This document shows positions 5,627 to 10,648 of a stretch of DNA of 10,648 bases, one piece after another. The position numbers and the translations under genes were made by a program. Position 1 is the stretch's first letter. Each line of letters opens with the position of its first letter. Under the pieces are notes generated by a model. It had not been told where the DNA came from. It searched no databases and saw only the letters and a list, made by a program, of their open reading frames with translations. The DNA lies in the NCBI GenBank assembly GCA_021819025.1, contig JAKASN010000024.1, positions 1 to 10,648 of the forward strand, given 5' to 3'. The stretch is from Actinomycetes bacterium (GTDB taxonomy: Bacteria > Actinomycetota > Acidimicrobiia > Acidimicrobiales > Acidimicrobiaceae).

Positions 5627-6508
5627 TTTCCGAAAGTCCCCTGGAACCACTCCGAGAAGCTCTTCATTGTCATAAAGGGGCGGATCGGCGGGCTTGGTGG
5701 GTCCAGGGCCGAGCTTGTGCCAATTGAGATCGGCTACGATTTGGCGACCGATACGAAGGCAGTCGAGTTCGTCAACAGCGAAGTAGTCCGAGAGGCCCGA
5801 CACCCGCGAGTGCATCTCCGCCCCGCCAAGCGACTCATCGTCGGCGTCCTCACCGGTAGCCATTTTCACCAGCGGCGGACCGCCGAGAAAGACCTTGGCG
5901 TGGCCATTGACCAGCACCGCATAGTCACACATCCCTGGAATGTAGGCTCCACCCGCTGTCGAGTTTCCAAAGACGAGTGCGATAGTGGGTATTCCCATCG
6001 CCGAGAGTTGGGTGAGGTCATGGAAGATGCGACCGGCGGGAACGAAGGCATCGGACTGGGTCGGCAGGTCAGCGCCACCCGATTCAACAAGGTTGATTAC
6101 CGGAAGGCGGTTGGCCCGGGCGATCTCCAGGGCCCGCAGTACCTTGCGCAATGTGTAAGGATTTATTGCTCCCCCGCGAACGGTGGGATCGTGGCCGATG
6201 ATCACGCACTCTACATCTGCGACTACGCCAATACCGGTGAGCAAGCTCGCCCCTACGGCGAACTCGGTGCCCCAGGCGGCCAAGGCCGAAAGTTCCAGAA
6301 ATGGCGAATCGCGGTCGACCAGAAGCTCGAGTCGCTCGCGGACAAGTAGGCGCCCGCGGGCATGATGGCGCGTCGCGTAACGCTCCCCTCCTCCAGCCCG
6401 AACCAGGTCGAGCTGGGTATTGAGCTGGGACACAACCTCAAGTTGGGCTTGGCGGTTTCTCTGGAAGTCCTCATGTGACGGATCGAGCGCAGATTTCAAG
6501 ACAGGCAC
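5615..6508 (-). pseudogene. 3-methylcrotonyl-CoA carboxylase-type beta subunit, truncated by the intron
   Basis: The frame encodes 297 residues; about 294 are carboxylase, the rest intron sequence up to a TAA in the intron's first hairpin. It matches the N-terminal half of acyl-CoA carboxylase beta subunits, closest to the methylcrotonyl/geranyl-CoA type: it opens MPVLKSALDP, has RGRLLVRERLELL (51-63), and the acyl-CoA oxyanion-hole segment GNSTAGGAYIPGM (181-193). Homology stops at VVPGDFRK; complete proteins run to about 520-540 residues, and the second carboxyltransferase half, which binds carboxybiotin, is absent and not found elsewhere in the window. The start is the GTG at 6508, five to six bases after GAGGAGG. 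Intact members carboxylate an acyl-CoA (for example in leucine or isoprenoid breakdown) with a biotin-carrying alpha subunit. The gene is last in its operon, 115 bases after the thiolase; that gap shows nothing beyond the ribosome site. Confidence 0.9.
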
Positions 6509-6623
6509 TGGGCCTCCTCGCTCGCCGACGATACCATCTCGAATCGCGACTCACTTTGTTTAGTTGCCGGGAAGTTCCAGGGTGCATACACGAGCAACTC
6601 AGCCCTGGGGCTGCAGCGGGTTT

Positions 6624-7826
6624 TCACGAGGTTGGCTCGCTTCCGACGATGGACACGAAACTGACGCATTCTCCGGGAGCTCCACCGAGATTGTGGGTGA
6701 GTGCCAGCTTGCGCCCCGCGGCGATCGAGGGGATGGTACGCTCAGGAGGCGCTTCGCCGCGCAGCTGCAGCCAGCATTCAAAGAGCATACGCAACCCGCT
6801 CGCTCCGATGGGATGCCCGAAGGCCTTGAGCCCCCCATCGGGGTTGACGGGAAGTTCACCGTCGAGGTCGAACACCCCAGCGAGCGCCTCCTTCCATCCA
6901 TTCCCACGTCCCGAAAAGCCAAGATCCTCGTATAGGACCAGTTCGGTGGGAGTGAAGCAGTCGTGCACCTCAGCCATGGCAAGCTCCGCCCGGGGATCTT
7001 CGACGCCCGCTTCGAGATAGGCGTTCTGCCCTGCCCGAACCACCTCAGGGAAGGTCGTGTAGTCGTATCCGGGATCTGCCGTACCGGTCGCTGGCCCAGC
7101 TACGAAACTCAGGGCCTTCACGAAGATCGGCTTGTCGGTGTAGCTATAGGCGTCTTCGGCACGCACGATGACCGCCGCTGCGGCGCCATCGCTTACCCCC
7201 GAGCAGTCGAAGATGCCGAGCTGCCCTGCCACGATTGGGCTTCGGGCGATAATCTCCTTGTCCACCTCGTGGCGAAACTGGGCGCGGGAGTTCAAGGAGC
7301 CGTTGTGATGATTCTTCCAAGCTATCCGGGTGAGGACTTCTTTGAACTGCTCGGCACTTACGCCGTATTTTTGTTCATAGGCTGGAGCCAGCAGGCTGAA
7401 AAGTGCTGGAGCGGTGATCTCTGGAGCTGTCCCGTCCGAAGGCTGCGAAGGTATTACCAGGCCAGAGGTTCCACTGTCTTTGAGCTTTTCGGCACCGATA
7501 GCCATCGCGACATCGATTGCTCCCGAAGCCACTGCGTAACATGCGTTGCGGAATGCCTCAGATCCGGTGGCGCACATGTTCTCAATGCGGGTAACGGGCT
7601 TGTAGTCCAGGCGCAGGGGTTTTGAGAGCGTGAGCCCCGAAATCCCCGAGCCCATGGTGCCGAGCCAGAAAGCATCAACGTCGTCCTTGTCCACCCCCGC
7701 CGAACCGAAGGCTTCAGTGGCGGCGTCAATGAGGAGATCGTCGACCCCTTTATCCCAACGTTCGCCAAAGCGCGTGCATCCCATGCCCACGATCGCCACC
7801 CGGTCCCGGATCCCTCTTGTCGCCAT
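6624..7826 (-). CDS. Thiolase-superfamily protein (SCP-x/lipid-transfer type)
   Basis: A 400-residue cytosolic enzyme. N-terminal thiolase features include RVAIVGMGCTRFGERW (9-24) and the nucleophile motif NMCATGSEAF with C85. The C-terminal half has EVHDCFTPTE (H288), AFGHPIGASG (H338) and NLGGAPGECVSF with C387, a set typical of SCP-x and archaeal-type thiolases. All expected catalytic residues are present. I chose the ATG at 7826, preceded by GAGGAAAGGA, over an earlier ATG at 7862 that lies inside the preceding gene; it begins two bases after that gene's TAG, so the two proteins are likely made in equal amounts. Thiolases of this kind next to HMGCS-like and DUF35 proteins form complexes in which DUF35 joins the enzymes. 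It probably condenses or cleaves acyl-CoA; the substrate is unknown, and a retro-aldolase role like steroid-degrading Ltp proteins is an alternative. Confidence 0.9.
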   Translation of the reverse strand: MATRGIRDRVAIVGMGCTRFGERWDKGVDDLLIDAATEAFGSAGVDKDDVDAFWLGTMGSGISGLTLSKPLRLDYKPVTRIENMCATGSEAFRNACYAVASGAIDVAMAIGAEKLKDSGTSGLVIPSQPSDGTAPEITAPALFSLLAPAYEQKYGVSAEQFKEVLTRIAWKNHHNGSLNSRAQFRHEVDKEIIARSPIVAGQLGIFDCSGVSDGAAAAVIVRAEDAYSYTDKPIFVKALSFVAGPATGTADPGYDYTTFPEVVRAGQNAYLEAGVEDPRAELAMAEVHDCFTPTELVLYEDLGFSGRGNGWKEALAGVFDLDGELPVNPDGGLKAFGHPIGASGLRMLFECWLQLRGEAPPERTIPSIAAGRKLALTHNLGGAPGECVSFVSIVGSEPTS

Positions 7827-7828
7827 GG

Positions 7829-9256
7829 CTATTCCTTTCCTCGAATCGGTCGCGCCTTCCAAAAGTAGTTATGAATTCCTTGTGAGGTGGAGACCCTGCG
7901 GAACGTCATCTCGACGCGATCACCTATTGCCACCATTTGGGGATCCACATCAGTCAACTCGCAGCGGAACCGGCCCCCGCCGTCGAAGTCGATGACCGCG
8001 ACGACCATGGGCGGGTTCGGCGTGAAGGCAAGTCGATCGACGGTGTAGGTTGCCACCACTCCAGGCACCCCGGCAAGGCGCTCCTCGGTCATCTGATCAG
8101 TTGCTCCGCAGGCGATGCAGACCCTTCCTGGCGGAACCAGGCGCGTGCCGCAGACTTCGCAGCGGCTGGCTGTGAATCCGAACTTCCAGCTCTCGTGGCG
8201 CGCTGCCGGCGGCGCAGCCGGTGGGGTGGGATCGGGTCGGCGGGGCGGTTCCCGGCGCAACTGGTCTTTCCAGGTGAGGAACCTGGCGTAGGTGAGGTCG
8301 GTGCGTCCGGCAGCGATCTGGGCAGCAACCGTGTTCGAGGGATGCTGCCGCCCGCGGTAGGCAAGGATCGCATCAGCGACATGCAGCACTGTAGCCTCAG
8401 CGCCATCGGCGAGGCTCACCGCGAGAATGAGCGCCCCGGGAGCTGCGGCATCGAGCGCGCTGGCCAGCACCATCCCTTGGTGGGCGGTACCGGTGTTCCC
8501 GATAGCGCCGGTCAGGTCATCGACCAGTGCGCCGGCGCGTAGCCATATGCTTCGCTGCACGGCCCGGACAGCCCGTGTGTGGCTGCCCGTCACAACCAGG
8601 TGATCGATATCGCCCGCCGTCACTCCAGCTTGCTTTAAGGCGGCCGCGATTGCCTCTTCGGCCAATGGTAGGTACATGTGTTCCCCGAAACGTTCCTCCC
8701 AGAGATGAGAGGCTGCCTCTCCAGGCAGCCTCCAGCGGTCGAGGAATTCTGTAGTCGCCGAGGCGTATCCGACCTCTTCGGCGATCACGTCCGTACCAGA
8801 GGCGAACAAAAACGCCGCCGCGCCATCGCCGCCTTCGCGCTCATCGACACTGCCAGCAAGCCCACTGCGCAGATCGGAGAGCACCGCAAGTGCTGGTCCC
8901 TCCGCTCGAGCCGCATAGCGGAGCGCGGCACTGCCCGAACGCAGGGCACCGTTCATATCAAACGCCGCGCAAGAGCGCTTGAGGCCGAGTGCTGCATGCA
9001 CCGCGACGGCGTTGGTCTTATCGAAATATGCTGGCTCTGCGGTAGCAAGCACAAGTTCCGTGGGAGATTCCCCCTCTGGCGCTGCCATAAGTGTCACCCG
9101 GCCAGCTTCCACCGCCATGGTCGTAGTGTCTTGGTCATATGACGCGACACTCCTCATGCCTCGGCTCGCGGGCATCTCCAACGCGTCTGCGATACTTTGG
9201 CGGGCGAGCCGCCAGTAGGGCAGATAAACTCCGTAGGCCACTATGCCTCTCTTCAT
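7829..9256 (-). CDS. HMG-CoA-synthase-like protein fused to a DUF35 (Zn-ribbon/OB-fold) domain
   Basis: A 475-residue fusion. Residues about 1-330 are a ketoacyl-synthase-III/HMG-CoA-synthase fold: YGVYLPYWRL at the start, E74 in TAEPAYFDKTNA, H226 in TGSHTRAV and the GNTGTA loop (253-258). At the position of the nucleophilic cysteine (DxxxACxxG in archaeal HMG-CoA synthases) it reads DMNGALRSG, so L105 replaces Cys. A Pro/Arg-rich linker (334-352) leads to DUF35: zinc ligands C366, C369, C380 and C383, then an OB-fold (about 390-470) that in related systems holds the CoA ester. The ATG at 9256 is seven bases after AAGGAGG. It lies between an acyl-CoA synthetase and a thiolase, so it likely works with the thiolase, as a condensing partner or a scaffold without condensing activity. 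The fold is secure; the reaction is not known. Confidence 0.88.
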   Translation of the reverse strand: MKRGIVAYGVYLPYWRLARQSIADALEMPASRGMRSVASYDQDTTTMAVEAGRVTLMAAPEGESPTELVLATAEPAYFDKTNAVAVHAALGLKRSCAAFDMNGALRSGSAALRYAARAEGPALAVLSDLRSGLAGSVDEREGGDGAAAFLFASGTDVIAEEVGYASATTEFLDRWRLPGEAASHLWEERFGEHMYLPLAEEAIAAALKQAGVTAGDIDHLVVTGSHTRAVRAVQRSIWLRAGALVDDLTGAIGNTGTAHQGMVLASALDAAAPGALILAVSLADGAEATVLHVADAILAYRGRQHPSNTVAAQIAAGRTDLTYARFLTWKDQLRREPPRRPDPTPPAAPPAARHESWKFGFTASRCEVCGTRLVPPGRVCIACGATDQMTEERLAGVPGVVATYTVDRLAFTPNPPMVVAVIDFDGGGRFRCELTDVDPQMVAIGDRVEMTFRRVSTSQGIHNYFWKARPIRGKE

Positions 9257-9263
9257 CGCCTTG

Positions 9264-9270
9264 CCTCCTT
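9264..9270 (-). promoter_or_regulatory. Strong ribosome binding site for the HMGCS-like/DUF35 gene
   Basis: AAGGAGG on the minus strand, seven bases before the ATG at 9256. It fixes the start of this gene and lies within the 79-base gap (9257-9335) after the acyl-CoA synthetase stop. No convincing promoter or terminator was seen in the gap, so read-through from the synthetase is likely. Confidence 0.75.
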
Positions 9271-9335
9271 TTGGCTTTTCGGCTTCGCTTGAGCCCCGAC
9301 TGCGGCGAGCGCCACGCCGGGTGTTGATAGATCGG

Positions 9336-10648
9336 TCATGATCGGTCCGGGCTCTGGGCGAGGCGGCGCAACTCTGCCTTTAGTACTTTGCCTACCGGAT
9401 TTCGGGGTATCGCTTGGACCAGCTCGAAGCGTTCGGGCAGCTTGTAGGATGCGATCCCCTGGTGAGCCAAAAAGGAAACCACTTCTGAAAATTCAGGCGG
9501 ACTGCTCGAATCTCGGGGTACCACGAAAAGGCAGACGCGCTCGCCCATAATGTCGTCTGGCACCGCGACGGCTGCGGCTTCGAGCACCGCCGGATAGGCA
9601 AGGACCAGGTTTTCCACTTCGGCAGCAGATATGTTGACACCGCCCCTGATGACAATGTCCTTCTTGCGGTCGAAGAACGCGACGTGCCTATCGTCGAGGA
9701 TCTGGAACAGGTCCCCCGTTCTGAAGAAGCCATCGCTGGTGAAGGCTCGAGCGGTGAGATCCGGTCGGCGGAAGTACCCGGGAAAGAGGTTTGGACCGCG
9801 GTAGACCAACTCGCCCACGCTTCCCGGTTCACTCAGTTCGTCATTCCCTTCTTCGAGGAGGCGAACTTCGATGCCACTAATGCCCGAGGGCCACTGCAGC
9901 CCCTTCTTGCCCCACCAGGGAAAGTGGTCTACCCGCATGGCCGGGTCGGGTATGTCGTCGGCTCCAGCTATGAGCACCGTACCCTCATTCTGGCCCCACA
10001 TGTTGACTACCTCGATCCCCCACCGCTGGCGGAACTCCTCCAGGCTGTGGGCTGAAGGCGGCGCCGAGCCCGTCGCGATAGTGCGGAAAGGCCCGATCTT
10101 GAGGTTGTTGTGATCAGTCTGCGCCTGCTTAGCGATCATGTTGAGGAGCGCCGGGACCAGAAGTGTGAAGTCCGCCCCTTCGGCCATCTGCTCCTGCAGC
10201 AAGGCCATGTTAAGCGGGTGATGCAACAACAGGGTACCCCCGGTAAGGAGCCAAGGGATCAATGAAGTTCCCACGCCAGCCATATTTACCAGCGGTGGAG
10301 TAACCAGCAACCGACCGCCGTTGGGGATTGCCAGCGACTTGAGGAGGATCCCGCCCAAGAAGCGCCAATTATTGTGGGTAAGGGGGCACCCTTTTGGCTC
10401 GAGCTCGGTGCCCGAAGTCCAGCAGAGACTAAATGCGTCGTCTGCATTGATCCGCGCCGTCGCTGCTTTGGAGACGTCGGGCTCGGTTCGAGCCAACTTA
10501 GACAGCGCGGAGAGGCTGAGAGACTCCGCCAAGTCGGTTCCGGTGGCCGCTTCCTCGGCGAAGGCGAGGTGGTCGATCCCTTTGAAGTTCTCTGCTCCGA
10601 TGTAGACGTTGGCTCCAGTGAGCTCTGCAACATGGCGTATTTCCCGGT
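9336..10648 (-). CDS. Acyl-CoA synthetase / AMP-forming ligase (ANL superfamily), C-terminal 436 residues
   Basis: The frame is open to the window edge, so the N-terminus is missing; a TTG at 10532 that could be read as a start is internal. The enzyme activates a carboxylic acid with ATP and transfers the acyl group to CoA. Visible core motifs in order are: WTSGTELEPKGCPLTHNNW (A3, phosphate loop; ELE replaces the usual TTG-x), NMWGQNEGTV (A5), GELVYRGPNLFPGYF, FRTGDLFQI (A7, Asp binding ribose), FFDRKKDIVIRGGVNIS (A8 hinge) and PRNPVGKVLKAEL (A10, catalytic lysine). The C-terminus is complete. It is first of the visible acyl-CoA operon, 79 bases ahead of the HMGCS-like gene, so it likely makes the CoA ester that the pathway processes. 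Chain length cannot be told from these motifs. Confidence 0.93.
   Translation of the reverse strand, partial: REIRHVAELTGANVYIGAENFKGIDHLAFAEEAATGTDLAESLSLSALSKLARTEPDVSKAATARINADDAFSLCWTSGTELEPKGCPLTHNNWRFLGGILLKSLAIPNGGRLLVTPPLVNMAGVGTSLIPWLLTGGTLLLHHPLNMALLQEQMAEGADFTLLVPALLNMIAKQAQTDHNNLKIGPFRTIATGSAPPSAHSLEEFRQRWGIEVVNMWGQNEGTVLIAGADDIPDPAMRVDHFPWWGKKGLQWPSGISGIEVRLLEEGNDELSEPGSVGELVYRGPNLFPGYFRRPDLTARAFTSDGFFRTGDLFQILDDRHVAFFDRKKDIVIRGGVNISAAEVENLVLAYPAVLEAAAVAVPDDIMGERVCLFVVPRDSSSPPEFSEVVSFLAHQGIASYKLPERFELVQAIPRNPVGKVLKAELRRLAQSPDRS

Noticed and set aside
6598..6616. CAGCCC/GGGCTG hairpin after the thiolase stop, considered as a terminator
   Set aside because: The stem is short with almost no loop and no T-run follows on the minus strand.
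6963..7625. A 220-codon plus-strand frame opposite the thiolase gene
   Set aside because: It is a shadow of the thiolase on the other strand; the thiolase has all catalytic motifs and a good ribosome site.
1..10648. CRISPR arrays, tRNA or rRNA genes, phage or defence genes
   Set aside because: No regularly spaced repeats, no cloverleaf or rRNA signatures and no such proteins were seen in either strand; the reverse transcriptase belongs to a group II intron, as shown by the adjacent domain V, not to a retron or diversity-generating element.

Overview
The window looks like a moderately high-GC actinobacterial chromosome segment, and an acidimicrobial-type lineage would fit. That is an inference from codon use, from the HMGCS-like/DUF35 fusion paired with a thiolase, and from the actinobacterial style of the IS110 transposase; no rRNA or other phylogenetic marker is present. 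Nearly all host genes lie on the minus strand. The only plus-strand gene I accept is the IS110 transposase.

Region 1 (1-1660) is a one-carbon transfer operon read on the minus strand: an IclR-type regulator, a methyl-carrying corrinoid protein whose start overlaps the regulator's stop, and, 15 bases further on, the beginning of a pterin-binding methyltransferase cut off by the window edge. A good sigma70-like promoter and a 17-bp TTCC/GGAA palindrome lie in front of the regulator. The layout suggests demethylation of a methylated substrate with transfer of the methyl group through the corrinoid to tetrahydrofolate. The substrate-specific methyltransferase is not in view.

Region 2 (about 1661-5626) is a mobile-element island. 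After a gene-free stretch there is an IS110-family element on the plus strand, with a roughly 140-200 base structured leader that should contain its bridge (seek) RNA. About 360 bases of unexplained DNA follow, including a near-perfect inverted repeat of about 25 bp per arm. Then comes a minus-strand group II intron with an intact RT/maturase, a clear domain V and domain VI, and the family's typical 5' RNA region.

Region 3 (5627-10648) is an acyl-CoA metabolism operon on the minus strand: an acyl-CoA synthetase (its 5' end lies outside the window), an HMG-CoA-synthase-like/DUF35 fusion protein, an SCP-x-type thiolase starting 2 bases after it, and a 3-methylcrotonyl-CoA carboxylase-type beta subunit broken at about codon 294, exactly where the group II intron begins. 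The missing C-terminal half is not found on the far side of the intron, so the intron may mark a rearrangement junction between formerly separate loci. The synthetase would activate an acid to a CoA ester; the fusion protein and thiolase would form or cleave a C-C bond; the carboxylase is probably inactive here.

The most promising leads are the candidate bridge RNA of a DDDD-variant IS110 transposase, the conserved-looking HMGCS-like domain without its catalytic cysteine, the chimeric intron flanks, and the unexplained inverted repeat at 3550-3651.
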